A stretch of 45,120 bases of DNA, taken from the NCBI GenBank assembly GCA_937136025.1, contig CAKZOC010000121.1, positions 1-45,120 of the forward strand. Reading direction: 5' to 3'. The notes below the pieces were generated by a model, which saw nothing but the letters and a program-made list of their open reading frames with translations, did not search any database and was not told the origin of the DNA. Source of the stretch: an uncultured Bacteroidota bacterium (GTDB lineage Bacteria; Bacteroidota; Bacteroidia; Flavobacteriales; Flavobacteriaceae). Below, piece by piece: positions 1-9,147 of this stretch. The translations under genes were made by a program, and so were the position numbers. Position 1 is the stretch's first letter. Each line of letters opens with the position of its first letter.

Positions 1-210
1 ATTATCGGAGCAGGTACTGGTGGCACAGCAGGCGCATATGAAATGCGTGAAAAGCTAGGCAAAGATCATCAGATTACTTTGATTAATGAGCGTGAAGATT
101 TCCAGTTTGTACCTTCAAATCCATGGGTCGCAGTCGGCTGGCGTGAGCGCTCGGGGACATCCATTGAGGTCGAGAAGTATCTTCAAAAGAAAAAGACTAT
201 CATTAACTGA
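1..210 (+). pseudogene. Sulfide:quinone oxidoreductase, truncated N-terminal remnant
   Basis: Reading frame 1 is open from the window edge to a TGA at 208-210 and gives 69 residues. It starts inside a dinucleotide-binding GAGTGG motif and continues through FVPSNPWVAVGW, which is typical of the N-terminus of sulfide:quinone oxidoreductase and flavocytochrome c sulfide dehydrogenase-like flavoproteins. Such enzymes are about 400 residues long, yet the frame stops near residue 75 and no frame downstream continues the fold. The rest is therefore missing, and the gene would lack the redox cysteines and quinone site. The start lies outside the window. Deletion or rearrangement at about 205-460 is the likely cause; an intact copy elsewhere cannot be excluded. 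Confidence 0.7.
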
Positions 211-458
211 GCTCTAACGGACATAAAACTGCCTTAAGGCACTCTTTGTACCTTCCGATGTGATTCCTTGTCGCCAACCGCTAAAGAATGACACTATTTT
301 TTAGAGGATCCGATGTAATTCCACAGTGCGATGGACTATTTTAGTTGAAGGGAACAAGCCTGTCCAGGCTGGAACGAAACTTTGCACCAAGAAGAAGTCA
401 CAGCTCGTGAAATCCTGCGGCTCGAAACAAGGTTTTAATATTCATAAACACAGCACTT
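211..458. other. Non-coding stretch after the broken oxidoreductase
   Basis: No frame here gives a convincing protein; the open frame beginning at 326 is of low-quality composition and runs into the next gene in another frame. A 13-base imperfect repeat (CCGATGTGATTCC at 255-267 and CCGATGTAATTCC at 310-322) is the only structure seen. It may be scar sequence from the event that truncated the upstream gene. Confidence 0.4.
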
Positions 459-1415
459 ATGACACTAAAAAAATATCAGACACTCATCATTTTAATTACC
501 CTGAACAGCGCATTGCTCATGGGGCAGCAGGAAAGAAAACCTGTTTCAACCTTGAAGGTCACCACCCTCTCCACCATGCTGGCCAACACCAAAGGCATTG
601 GCGAATGGGGATATGCAGCCCTCATAGAAGTAGATGGAAAGAAAATACTATTCGATACAGGCGCCAGGCCGGAGACGGTCTTAAATAATGCCCGGGAGTT
701 GGGTGTTGATTTATCAGATGTGGAGGACGTCTTTTTAAGCCACAATCACTGGGATCATACCGGTGGCCTGCTCACCCTCAGGGAGGCGCTCAAAAAAAGC
801 AATCCCAATGCCCTTTCAAGAATTCATGTGGGGAAAGGCATTTTCAGCAAACGCGTGAATTCCGACAATCCCCTTTTGGCCACAAAAGAGGCCTTGGAAA
901 AAGATAATGTGGAGTTTATTGTCTATTCCGGGCAACGCGAATTATTCCCCGGAGTCTGGATCACAGGGCCCATAAAAAGAATACATGACGAGCGCAACTG
1001 GTCCGGAAATGGTAAGATTGAAACCGAAGAAGGGGCCATAGAAGATACCATTCCCGAAGATCAGTCATTGGTGATTGATACCGCCAATGGCTATGTGCTG
1101 ATTTCAGGGTGCGGGCATGCCGGGCTTGTCAACACCCTGGAGCACATCCATACAAATATTGGTGCTGGCGAGGTGTCCACCATCATCGGAGGCTTTCATT
1201 TAGTGCAGGCATCCGATAAGCAATTGAACTGGACGGCGGGTAAACTAAAGGATTTTGGCGTTTCAAAAATAATGGGGTCGCATTGTACGGGAATCCATGC
1301 GCTGTACTCCCTGAAAGAATCCCTGGGACTCAATCGTGGTGATGCCGTTGTGGGGTCTGTGGGGGATAGTTTTAGTTTAGAAACCGGAATAAAAGCGGGT
1401 ATCATTGCCCGGTAA
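459..1415 (+). CDS. Secreted MBL-fold metallohydrolase
   Basis: This is a 318-residue metallo-beta-lactamase-fold protein. An N-terminal hydrophobic stretch (about 7-22) ending near MGQQ looks like a signal peptide, so export is expected. The zinc-binding HxHxDH motif is at 95-100 (HNHWDH, followed by TGG). A later GCGHAG near residue 217 and GSHCTG near 273 fit the remaining histidine ligands. The overall pattern resembles the group annotated as dihydropterin ribofuranosyl-aminobenzene phosphate synthase-like hydrolases. Substrate is unknown. The next gene follows after 32 bases. Confidence 0.8.
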   Translation: MTLKKYQTLIILITLNSALLMGQQERKPVSTLKVTTLSTMLANTKGIGEWGYAALIEVDGKKILFDTGARPETVLNNARELGVDLSDVEDVFLSHNHWDHTGGLLTLREALKKSNPNALSRIHVGKGIFSKRVNSDNPLLATKEALEKDNVEFIVYSGQRELFPGVWITGPIKRIHDERNWSGNGKIETEEGAIEDTIPEDQSLVIDTANGYVLISGCGHAGLVNTLEHIHTNIGAGEVSTIIGGFHLVQASDKQLNWTAGKLKDFGVSKIMGSHCTGIHALYSLKESLGLNRGDAVVGSVGDSFSLETGIKAGIIAR

Positions 1416-1447
1416 GGCATGTCCTGTGAAAGCTTACTGACAAAAAC

Positions 1448-2194
1448 ATGATCCAGTTCTTCAGACGCATCCGGCAAAACCTGCTTTCAGAAGGGAAAAC
1501 AGGCAAGTACCTCACCTACGCCCTGGGCGAGATTATTCTGGTCGTTATTGGTATTTTGATCGCCCTGCAAATCAATACCTGGAATGAAGGCCGGAAGGAG
1601 ATTAAAAAGTCGAAAGCCTTACTGGAAGAATTCAGAAAAGATCTGGTCAGGGATACCCTGGAATCCAATTATGTCCTCGGAAAGTTAGAAGATCAGGTAA
1701 AACTGGAACGCTGGGCCCTGACATTGGTTTCCTATGATCCGAGCCATAGAGATAGTCTGAGAAAAGTGTTTTTAGGCCCCTATTACCAGCAACCCATAAC
1801 GGTTCGCACCTTCAATAAACTGCAAAATTCTGAAAACCCGAACCTCACAGGTTTTCCAGATCTGCAAAACGAACTTACCCAGTATTATACCGACACCAAA
1901 TACCTTTTAGATGCGTATAATGAAGAAGAAAAACATCACGCCTTTGAGAACGAAATAAATCAAATCATACGTTCCAAAATGGAAATCGATGTAGCGGATT
2001 TTCCTTTGCTTCCCCGGGATAACAACCAGCCTGAGGCCATGCTGGATTTTGCGCAAAGCATTCAGGGAAGGAATTATATCAAGGAGAATTATATGCGCAG
2101 AAAAGGAATGATACGGTATTTTCAAAGCCTTAAACAGCAGGCAAAGGAAATCATTGAGCTGATTGACCTGAGTCTGAAAAAGGATTCACTGTAA
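1448..2194 (+). CDS. DUF6090 family membrane-anchored protein
   Basis: The 248-residue product has the N-terminal pattern of DUF6090, a family common in Bacteroidota: MIQFFRRIRQNLLSEGKTGKY, then one membrane helix (about 26-43, GEIILVVIGILIALQINTW). The remaining 200 residues are charged and helical and probably lie on the outer face. No catalytic motif is visible and the function of the family is unknown. It sits 13 bases upstream of a lipoprotein gene and probably shares its transcript. Confidence 0.8.
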   Translation: MIQFFRRIRQNLLSEGKTGKYLTYALGEIILVVIGILIALQINTWNEGRKEIKKSKALLEEFRKDLVRDTLESNYVLGKLEDQVKLERWALTLVSYDPSHRDSLRKVFLGPYYQQPITVRTFNKLQNSENPNLTGFPDLQNELTQYYTDTKYLLDAYNEEEKHHAFENEINQIIRSKMEIDVADFPLLPRDNNQPEAMLDFAQSIQGRNYIKENYMRRKGMIRYFQSLKQQAKEIIELIDLSLKKDSL

Positions 2195-2207
2195 GCGAGA
2201 GCACGAA

Positions 2208-3170
2208 ATGAATATGAAAAAAACACTCCCCATCCTCCTATTCTTAATTTTTGGACTTAGCAATTGCAATCAGAAAACCGAAATCCAGAAAGTAGTATAT
2301 TCTAAAGAACCTGTTCCAAGTCCTGTGCCATTTGCGCCGGGAGTGATCTCTACAGAAGACCACAGCGAATTTGAACTTGCGTTTTCGCCGGACGGCCTGA
2401 CTACGTATTTCTCAAGAAGGGCCCCGGAACAAAAGCAGAAAATATATATCAGCCATTTCAAAGATGGGCAGTGGTCCGAACCTAAACGTGTCGACTTTTC
2501 GACGGACCGGGACGAGGCCGCTTCCATTACTCCGGACGGCAAATACCTCTTCTTTGGTTCAGAACGACCCATTCCAAACATGCCTAACAAAGGCAACTTC
2601 GACATGAATATTTGGATGATGGAAAACACTGATAACGGCTGGAGTGAACCCAAACCTTTACCGGAACCCATCAACGCCGTTCAAAGGGAAAATGAAGAAT
2701 GGCCCTCCTCTAACAATAATTTCCTCTTTACCCATGACAACACGACCTTTTACTTCACCACAATGAAGCGTGGAACAAAATCTGTTAAACTCTACGAAAC
2801 CAATTTTGATGGCAAGAGTTTCACGGAACCCATAGAAGTAAAAGGAATCTTCAGTGACGCGCAGTACTGGATATACTCAGCGGTAATTTCCCCGGATGGA
2901 AAGTATTTGCTTTTCAATTCTTACGGTGCCCCGGGCGGAGCGGGAGGCGAAGACATTTTTGTATCGAAAAAAATGAAGGATGGATGGAGTGAAGCTAAAT
3001 CCATCGGAAATTTAATAAACACCAAAAATGAGGAAAGCAGCCCCAGGTTTTCAAGAGATGGAAAGTATTTTTTCTTTTCCCGGGCCGAAAATTTGGGCAA
3101 CTATGAATACGGGGAATGGAATATTCTCTTTCTTGAAACTGATTATTTGAATTTGGAATCGATTTTTTGA
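2208..3170 (+). CDS. PD40/TolB-like beta-propeller lipoprotein
   Basis: The 320-residue protein begins with a lipoprotein signal ending in LSNC (Cys20), so it is probably anchored in the outer or inner membrane. The body carries repeated FSPDG, TPDG, SPDG and SRDG motifs, typical of PD40 WD40-like propeller blades found in TolB and prolyl peptidases. There is no enzyme domain, so a binding or scaffold role is likely. ATG at 2208 and ATG at 2214 are both possible starts. Confidence 0.8.
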   Translation: MNMKKTLPILLFLIFGLSNCNQKTEIQKVVYSKEPVPSPVPFAPGVISTEDHSEFELAFSPDGLTTYFSRRAPEQKQKIYISHFKDGQWSEPKRVDFSTDRDEAASITPDGKYLFFGSERPIPNMPNKGNFDMNIWMMENTDNGWSEPKPLPEPINAVQRENEEWPSSNNNFLFTHDNTTFYFTTMKRGTKSVKLYETNFDGKSFTEPIEVKGIFSDAQYWIYSAVISPDGKYLLFNSYGAPGGAGGEDIFVSKKMKDGWSEAKSIGNLINTKNEESSPRFSRDGKYFFFSRAENLGNYEYGEWNILFLETDYLNLESIF

Positions 3171-3411
3171 GTCTGTAGGTTGTGTAAAATTGACCCTCCA
3201 AATTGAGCCGCCCCTCCGTATCGCATAAAAATCCTTAATTTAATCAAGTCAATACAGCTTGGTGATAAACCACAGGCGACCCTGTTTTGCCAACCACCCC
3301 CCTTTGGAGACAAGGGCCGAGCCGCAGGTTAACCTCGCTCAGGCTGCCGACTGTTATACATGAAGAATACAACCTTGTTGAAAATCCAAAGCCTTTAAAA
3401 AATTATCTATT

Positions 3412-4878
3412 TTGCCTAGAAGCTTCCTTTATATCCTCCTTATTCCACTAATTATTTCGTGTGCCGATTCACAACCTCAAACCCAAAAAGAAAGCGCGTA
3501 TTACAGGGGTGAAGCAGATTCCATACATGCGCAGAACATAGAAGGCAATTTAATTCCCATGTACTCTGTAGCGGGGAGGGTCAGGAGAATGAGCATTCCC
3601 GAGATGATGAAAAAGGACAGCATCCCAGGGGTGAGCATCGCTTTTGTGGACAATGGGCAAATAGCATGGACCAAACATTACGGATATGCCAACCTCGAAG
3701 ATTCAATCCCCGTAAGGAACGAAACCGTCTTTACCGGAGCCTCCCTAAGCAAACCTGTTACGGCCATTGCGGCTTTGAACTTAGTTGAAAAGGGGGTTCT
3801 CAATTTGGACGAGGACGTTAACCTCAAATTGGAAGAATGGAAGGTTCCTGAAATCGAACTCACCGCAAATGAAAAAGTAACCCTGCGAAGGCTTATGGGT
3901 CACAACGCCGGAATCAAGAATGATCTATGGAGTAGTTATTTGCCCTGGGAGCCCGTCCCCACCCTGAACCAAATGCTTGCCGGAGAGCCCCCTTCGGTTG
4001 ATCCTGCTACATCGGTCATTTCCCGGCCCGGTAGTACAACGAAGTATTCCAATCCCGGGTATTCCATTATTCAGAAACTCATGATGGATGTTACGGACCA
4101 GGCTTTCGAACAAATCATTGACGAGCTTATTTTTGACCCTGCCGGGATGGAGAATTCCTCAATGGAGCAGCCTATGCCCGACAAGCTGATGAAGCGCAGG
4201 GCTATTGGGTATACCGAGGACCTTGAAGCTTATCCTTACAGGCTTTTCCCCTATCAGGCGGCTGGCGGTATTTGGACCACCCCAACAGACATCGCCAGGT
4301 TTATGATTACACTGCTCGATGACTACCATAAAGGGAGCAACACCCTGGTTTCCCAAGAAATGGCTCAGACCATTTTTGGAAAAAATATGGGCAGATTTGT
4401 TTTTCCGCTTTGGAATTGGGGAGATGATATTGTTTTTACACATTACGGAAGCAATCAGGGTTTTAACTGCATCATGTATGGTTCGATTGATAAAAATCAG
4501 GGGATTGTAGTGATGACCAATAGTGACAACGCCTTTGGTTTTTTCGATTACATTCAGAGGGCCGTGAACGATGAATACCAATGGGAGTATGTGAAGCCCG
4601 AAATATTAACCCCGGTAGATTCGGATACGGGTTGGGCAGACAGATTTTTAGGAGATTACCTATGGAGGGGAAGGCGACTAAGGCTTTCGAGGGAGAACAA
4701 CCTATTGTTTTTGGGTATAGATGATGAAAAATATTCGCTCACATCCACAGGCGAGCGGGTGTTCGTTCTTGAAGAAATTCCATTAAAAATAACATTCCCG
4801 ACAGGTGCCGATGACTACAGAATGACCATCTGGGGATCAGGTGGGGCGCCCGCCAAAATTGAAAAGATTGCGAAATAA
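3412..4878 (+). CDS. Serine hydrolase lipoprotein, class C beta-lactamase/DD-peptidase fold
   Basis: The 488-residue product has the active-site pattern of the beta-lactamase (PF00144) family: SLSK at 111-114 and YSN at 212-214. A HYGSNQG segment near residue 345 fits the third box. The N-terminus is a short lipoprotein signal ending IISC (Cys17). No ATG begins this frame; the frame opens after a TGA at 3379 and the signal peptide starts at a TTG at 3412 (an ATT lies just before it), so TTG is the best start. A C-terminal domain of about 100 residues follows the catalytic part. Activity as an esterase, peptidase or lactamase cannot be told from the sequence. Confidence 0.8.
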   Translation: MPRSFLYILLIPLIISCADSQPQTQKESAYYRGEADSIHAQNIEGNLIPMYSVAGRVRRMSIPEMMKKDSIPGVSIAFVDNGQIAWTKHYGYANLEDSIPVRNETVFTGASLSKPVTAIAALNLVEKGVLNLDEDVNLKLEEWKVPEIELTANEKVTLRRLMGHNAGIKNDLWSSYLPWEPVPTLNQMLAGEPPSVDPATSVISRPGSTTKYSNPGYSIIQKLMMDVTDQAFEQIIDELIFDPAGMENSSMEQPMPDKLMKRRAIGYTEDLEAYPYRLFPYQAAGGIWTTPTDIARFMITLLDDYHKGSNTLVSQEMAQTIFGKNMGRFVFPLWNWGDDIVFTHYGSNQGFNCIMYGSIDKNQGIVVMTNSDNAFGFFDYIQRAVNDEYQWEYVKPEILTPVDSDTGWADRFLGDYLWRGRRLRLSRENNLLFLGIDDEKYSLTSTGERVFVLEEIPLKITFPTGADDYRMTIWGSGGAPAKIEKIAK

Positions 4879-4941
4879 AACACAAAAAGGGAGAAGCGAA
4901 AATGACACCTTTGCCTAACCGAATCTAAGCTAAATCCAAAG

Positions 4942-5811
4942 ATGAATATTCCGACCAATTACATGAAAAATTATGCCTTGATTCTAATTTTATGTCTGGT
5001 TTTTCAGGGGACTGTACTTTCCCAAAACAGCGTGAATGGTTTACAGGATGCAGCAACAGATACGCGTTTCGAAACATTGGTGTGGTCAGATGAGTTTGAA
5101 GGCAATGGACCTGTAGATGCTAAAAAATGGTTTCACCAGACCCAACTGCCACCAGGAGGAAGTTGGTTTGGTGGAATAATAAACCATTACACAGATCGAA
5201 AGGAAAATACCTATCAAAAAGACGGCCTCTTACACCTGGTTGCCAAAAAAGAAGTGTTCAAAGACCAGGGTGAAGTGAAAAACTACACCTCAGCCCGATT
5301 GAATTCAAAATTCACCTTTACTTATGGACGGGTAGAGATTAAGGCAAAAATGCCCAAAGGGGTTGGTACATGGCCGGCCATCTGGATGTTGAATAAAAAC
5401 ATTGACGAGGATGGCGCCTACTGGGATAATGAAGGGTTTGGCAAGGTGAAATGGCCCTACTGCGGGGAAATTGATATTCTCGAACACTGGGGAAAGAACC
5501 AGGACTACGTGTCCAGTGCACTCCATAATGGGTCAGGTTATGGAGGGGAGGTCGAAAATCTTGGTGGGCGGCGCGTGGCTGGAGTATCCGATCAATTTCA
5601 CGTCTATGTGATGGAATGGACTCAGGACAAAATGGAATTCAGTATTGATGGGGTCGTTCACTATGTTTACGAACCCCCGAAGAGAGATTCCAATACCTGG
5701 CCCTATGATTCGGAATACTATTTAATTCTGAATATTGCCATTGAACCGGACATTGATCCTGAATTTACTGAAAGTACGCTGGAGGTGGATTATATCAGAT
5801 TATATCAATAA
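4942..5811 (+). CDS. Glycoside hydrolase family 16, laminarinase-type
   Basis: This secreted 289-residue enzyme has a signal peptide (hydrophobic 11-27, ending LSQNS). The GH16 catalytic motif is EIDILE at 176-181, with E176 the expected nucleophile and E181 the acid/base. The extra residue between Asp and the second Glu is the form seen in laminarinases (beta-1,3-glucanases) rather than kappa-carrageenases or lichenases. TYGRVEIKAKMP and WPAIWML upstream are also family hallmarks. There is no carbohydrate-binding domain and no SusCD pair nearby. Breakdown of algal laminarin would suit a marine flavobacterium. ATG at 4942 is used; ATG at 4963 would also leave an intact signal. Confidence 0.87.
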   Translation: MNIPTNYMKNYALILILCLVFQGTVLSQNSVNGLQDAATDTRFETLVWSDEFEGNGPVDAKKWFHQTQLPPGGSWFGGIINHYTDRKENTYQKDGLLHLVAKKEVFKDQGEVKNYTSARLNSKFTFTYGRVEIKAKMPKGVGTWPAIWMLNKNIDEDGAYWDNEGFGKVKWPYCGEIDILEHWGKNQDYVSSALHNGSGYGGEVENLGGRRVAGVSDQFHVYVMEWTQDKMEFSIDGVVHYVYEPPKRDSNTWPYDSEYYLILNIAIEPDIDPEFTESTLEVDYIRLYQ

Positions 5812-5836
5812 AGCCCTCATAAATTCATTCAAAATT

Positions 5837-6127
5837 ATGATTCTACAGATTGTTAAATTGAGATCCAACCTTTCGGAGGAAGACCTCTTAAGCAAGGCAA
5901 GAGAAAGGGAACCCCAGTTTAAGGCGATTCCCGGGCTTGTCCAGAAATATTATGTAAAAACAAGCCAACAGGGAGAATACGGGGGAGTATACGTTTGGGA
6001 TTCTCCTGAATCGCTTCAGTCCTTCCAAAAAACTGATTTGGCCAAGAGTATTCCAGAAGCCTATGAAATTGTAACGGCTCCGGGTATTGAAATCATGGAT
6101 ATCCTCTTTCAACTGAGAAATGACTAA
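5837..6127 (+). CDS. Small dimeric alpha/beta-barrel (monooxygenase-like) protein
   Basis: This 96-residue protein looks like the YdhR/antibiotic-biosynthesis-monooxygenase ferredoxin-like fold: a first strand MILQIVKLRSNL, a helix with AREREPQFKAIPGLVQKYYV, then GGVYVWDSPESLQSFQ. The frame is open further upstream, but that extension overlaps the GH16 gene and the ATG at 5837 gives the natural N-terminal strand. No cofactor site is evident and the substrate is unknown. Confidence 0.65.
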   Translation: MILQIVKLRSNLSEEDLLSKAREREPQFKAIPGLVQKYYVKTSQQGEYGGVYVWDSPESLQSFQKTDLAKSIPEAYEIVTAPGIEIMDILFQLRND

Positions 6128-6161
6128 ACCCTCAGGGGAGCAAATCTGTCCGGATTGGAAT

Positions 6162-6169
6162 TATATTTG
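6162..6169 (+). promoter_or_regulatory. Candidate Bacteroidota -7 box (TATATTTG)
   Basis: TATATTTG matches the TAnnTTTG -7 consensus of Bacteroidota promoters. It lies 86 bases before the DUF481 gene, in the intergenic space. No TTTG or TTG at the usual -33 distance is obvious, so this is weak. Confidence 0.25.
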
Positions 6170-6255
6170 GCCTGAATTTGTTCCTTTGCAGGGAACTCAA
6201 TTTGGCAAACCTGAAGTTTCAAACCTCAACAGCAGGTCTTTAATCCTATTATTCT

Positions 6256-7320
6256 ATGTCTAAATACTACACCTTTATTTTTTTACTTCTTGCTATTCAT
6301 AGCGTAAGCTGGTCACAAAATGACACCTTATATCTGAACAATGGAGATATGATTGTAGGGGATCTCAAAGGAATGGACAAGGGCGTTCTGACCATTGAAC
6401 CAAGTTATTCAGACTCAGACTTTAAAATCACCTGGGAGGATATAAAAAAAATGACGGCGACACAACGCTACCTGATTACCCTTTCTGATGGGCAAAGAAT
6501 CAACGGAACATTTAACAGTGCGGATGATGGAAAAATATTTATTGACAATGAGGAAGGAGAGGATGTGACCGTAGACCAAATAGAAATTGTAAATATTAAA
6601 AGTATTGATAGCGGATTTTTAAGCCGGCTCTCAGCGAATATTGACTTCGGGCTTTCCCTGACAAAAGCCAATAATCAAAAACAATTAAACGGGAATCTGA
6701 GATTGGGCTATCTCGAGGACCGATGGTCAGCAGAATTATATTACAATACACTGATCACTACTCAGGATAATGTATCGGATATTCAACGAAATGATGCCGG
6801 TATCGGTTACCGCTACTTCCTGCCTGGAGACTGGAATCTCGGAATAGACCTGAATTTTCTTTCAAATACAGAACAGTCTTTAGATTTACGGTCTACCGGA
6901 AAGCTGGGAGTCGGTAATTTTGTTAAACGAACAAATTCACTTTACTGGAATGTTACCGCGGGGGTCGCGTTCACAGGTGAGAAGTATGCCCCGGTTACTG
7001 ATCCGGATGACGGAACAACGACAACAGCCCCCAGCAGGCAGTCTCTTGAAGGTTTTGTTGGAACAGAGTTAAACCTATATGACATTGGCGATTTAAACCT
7101 GCTCACAACTCTGGTCGTCTACCCAACCCTTATTTCGGATAAATCTGTTGAATCCGGACGTGTTCGTACAGACTTTAGATTCGATGCAAAATATGATGAT
7201 ATCTTTATTAAAGATTTTTATGTCAGGGCAGGTTTTACCCTGAACTATGACAACCGACCTGTTGAAGCCGGAAGAGAAGTCGATTATATCTTTACTACCG
7301 GTTTAGGCTGGAAATGGTAG
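6256..7320 (+). CDS. DUF481 outer-membrane beta-barrel protein
   Basis: The 354-residue protein has a signal peptide ending near SWSQND. An N-terminal beta-rich segment with LNNGDMIVGDLKG and LSDGQRINGTF looks like two SH3-like repeats. The DUF481 barrel follows from about residue 125, with alternating strands (NLRLGYLEDRWSAELYYN, GIGYRYFLPGDWNLGIDLNF) and a terminal aromatic residue (GLGWKW). An outer-membrane location is expected. Salt-induced outer-membrane proteins belong to this family, but the role here is unknown. The 222 bases after it contain no gene or clear signal. Confidence 0.82.
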   Translation: MSKYYTFIFLLLAIHSVSWSQNDTLYLNNGDMIVGDLKGMDKGVLTIEPSYSDSDFKITWEDIKKMTATQRYLITLSDGQRINGTFNSADDGKIFIDNEEGEDVTVDQIEIVNIKSIDSGFLSRLSANIDFGLSLTKANNQKQLNGNLRLGYLEDRWSAELYYNTLITTQDNVSDIQRNDAGIGYRYFLPGDWNLGIDLNFLSNTEQSLDLRSTGKLGVGNFVKRTNSLYWNVTAGVAFTGEKYAPVTDPDDGTTTTAPSRQSLEGFVGTELNLYDIGDLNLLTTLVVYPTLISDKSVESGRVRTDFRFDAKYDDIFIKDFYVRAGFTLNYDNRPVEAGREVDYIFTTGLGWKW

Positions 7321-7542
7321 TTCCCTCTATGGCGAAATGCGACTGGATTACAACAATTAATTTGCCTGGGATTATGCGAAAAAGCATACTTCCCACGGAA
7401 AAAATCAGGAGAAACTTTAGAAAAAATCACGCTGTTTGATTCTCATGAACCGAAAATAATTCGGGAAAATCAAGGTAAAGCCCGGTAACGGACAGGACTT
7501 TTCAACCCAAAATATAAGAGTTAAGAACCTAATTTCTAAAAA

Positions 7543-8808
7543 ATGAAAGTGCTAAAAAATTTGATTTTCGCCTTAATGCTGAGCATCCTTGCAATTTCAT
7601 GTGGTGCCTCCGACGAAGTTGAACACGGAAAAGCGACAAAAGAACTCATAACGCTTTTAGAGAATGACCCTGCTCTTAAGTCCATGCTGGAATCTTCGAT
7701 AGCCAAAGCCAAAGCGATCAATCCGGACCGAAATACCAACCCGGCCCAGACCCTGGACGAGTACTATGAATTTATAACGTGGGCCGAAACCACTATGCCG
7801 TGGGCTATTGTTGAGAAAGAAACATATCCCGAAATTTTTGACAATATATTTCAGGGCTTCTGCGCCTTCTATTTCCTGATAGACCAGCCCCTGCCGGAGT
7901 TGGAAGGAAAAGGGCTGGTGAACAATTCGTTACAATATTACGAGCCCTTTACAGAATGGTTGACCACTTTTAACAAAGCCTGGGGCAACTACCTCGATAC
8001 AGAAGCCTCCTGGAATGAAGCAAACTATCAATTGGCTTTAAACGATCCGAATTTCGGGCTGCAGCATGGCTGGTATGAAGATCCTTCGAACTGGAAGACT
8101 TTCAACCAGTTTTTTGCCCGGTATTTAAAATCTCCCGAGATGCGGCCTGTTGCCAGTGCGGATGTAGATTCGGTTGTCGTATCCTTTGCAGATTCACAAC
8201 CCCAGGGTGTCTGGGCCATCGACAGCAGTTCAAATCTTGTGAACGCGGAAGGTGTTCCCGTAAAGTCTGCCACGCTCAAGTCCGTGGCCGCCCTGATCGG
8301 GGATGACAGTGCGTACAAAGACGCTTTTGCCAATGGCACACTTACGCACTCCTTTTTAAATGTGAACGACTATCACCGGTATCACTTTCCTCTTAGTGGC
8401 ACCGTTAAAGAGCTGAGAATCATTCAGGGGATCAACCCCACGGGCGGACAACTTTGGTGGGACGGCGAAAACGAGCGTTATGCCTTTAATCCAACTGCCA
8501 AAACGGGATGGCAATCTGTAGAAACGCGCGGATGCCTTATCCTGGAGACTGCTGATTATGGACTTGTTGCTCTATTGCCTATAGGTATGGGCGTTGTGGG
8601 TTCTGTAAATTTTGAAGATCATCTCGCCCCCGGGGCAATCGTCAAAAAAGGGGATATGCTGGGTCATTTTGCCTTCGGAGGGTCGGACTTTGTCATGATC
8701 TTCCAGGAGCATGTGCATTTTCAACTGCAAGCCCCTATGGAAGCGGACGGGGAATCTTACAAACACATTCTGATGGGGGAGCGCCTGGGATCCCTTACAA
8801 AGAAATGA
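7543..8808 (+). CDS. Phosphatidylserine decarboxylase-like lipoprotein
   Basis: The C-terminal half of this 421-residue protein resembles phosphatidylserine decarboxylase. Landmarks are YHRYHFPLSGTV near 285, GCLILETADYGLVALLPIGMGVVGSV, and LGHFAFGGSDFVMIF, where S381 of the GGS motif matches the serine that self-cleaves to form the pyruvoyl cofactor. The N-terminus is a lipoprotein signal ending LAISC (Cys20), followed by about 200 residues not found in housekeeping enzymes. The predicted extracytoplasmic location is unusual for a phospholipid biosynthetic enzyme, so the substrate may be another amino-acid-containing compound. It may be co-transcribed with the small membrane gene 18 bases downstream. 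Confidence 0.78.
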   Translation: MKVLKNLIFALMLSILAISCGASDEVEHGKATKELITLLENDPALKSMLESSIAKAKAINPDRNTNPAQTLDEYYEFITWAETTMPWAIVEKETYPEIFDNIFQGFCAFYFLIDQPLPELEGKGLVNNSLQYYEPFTEWLTTFNKAWGNYLDTEASWNEANYQLALNDPNFGLQHGWYEDPSNWKTFNQFFARYLKSPEMRPVASADVDSVVVSFADSQPQGVWAIDSSSNLVNAEGVPVKSATLKSVAALIGDDSAYKDAFANGTLTHSFLNVNDYHRYHFPLSGTVKELRIIQGINPTGGQLWWDGENERYAFNPTAKTGWQSVETRGCLILETADYGLVALLPIGMGVVGSVNFEDHLAPGAIVKKGDMLGHFAFGGSDFVMIFQEHVHFQLQAPMEADGESYKHILMGERLGSLTKK

Positions 8809-8826
8809 CTGTGAAGCCATACGAAC

Positions 8827-9009
8827 ATGAAGATTAAAATTGTCCCCAACTTTTTTTCAATCGTCATAGCCCTGATTGTGGGTGGCGCCCTGCTTCGTGA
8901 GTTCGATTTTCAGGACATGACCTTTGAAAATCCTGCGTTGGCGGTAGTTTACTCCATTGCCTTTATCCTCTCCGTTGGATTTATGATTAAGAGATCCAAA
9001 AACAAATAA
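8827..9009 (+). CDS. Small two-helix membrane protein
   Basis: Sixty residues with two predicted membrane helices (about 6-23 and 37-54) separated by a loop containing FDFQDMTFENP, and a basic C-terminus (KRSKNK). No family was recognised. Its position 18 bases after the decarboxylase-like gene suggests a shared transcript. Confidence 0.55.
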   Translation: MKIKIVPNFFSIVIALIVGGALLREFDFQDMTFENPALAVVYSIAFILSVGFMIKRSKNK

Positions 9010-9147
9010 AACGAGTCCACTCCCGCCCTTCCGCTTATGCGGGCTTCCCGTGGACTCAATATTTTTCGTTATCTTGAAAGTGAATGGGCAATTTATCCGG
9101 ACAGCATTGCCCATTTTAAAATAATTCGCCGGGGCAAATCGCAGCAT

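Noticed and set aside
326..688. 120-codon + strand frame
   Set aside because: It overlaps the MBL-fold gene in another frame, has no recognisable motif and is rich in Lys/His/Gln without pattern.
3171..3411. Possible decayed gene between the PD40 lipoprotein and the serine hydrolase
   Set aside because: GC-rich fragments suggest old coding DNA, but no frame gives a recognisable protein piece.
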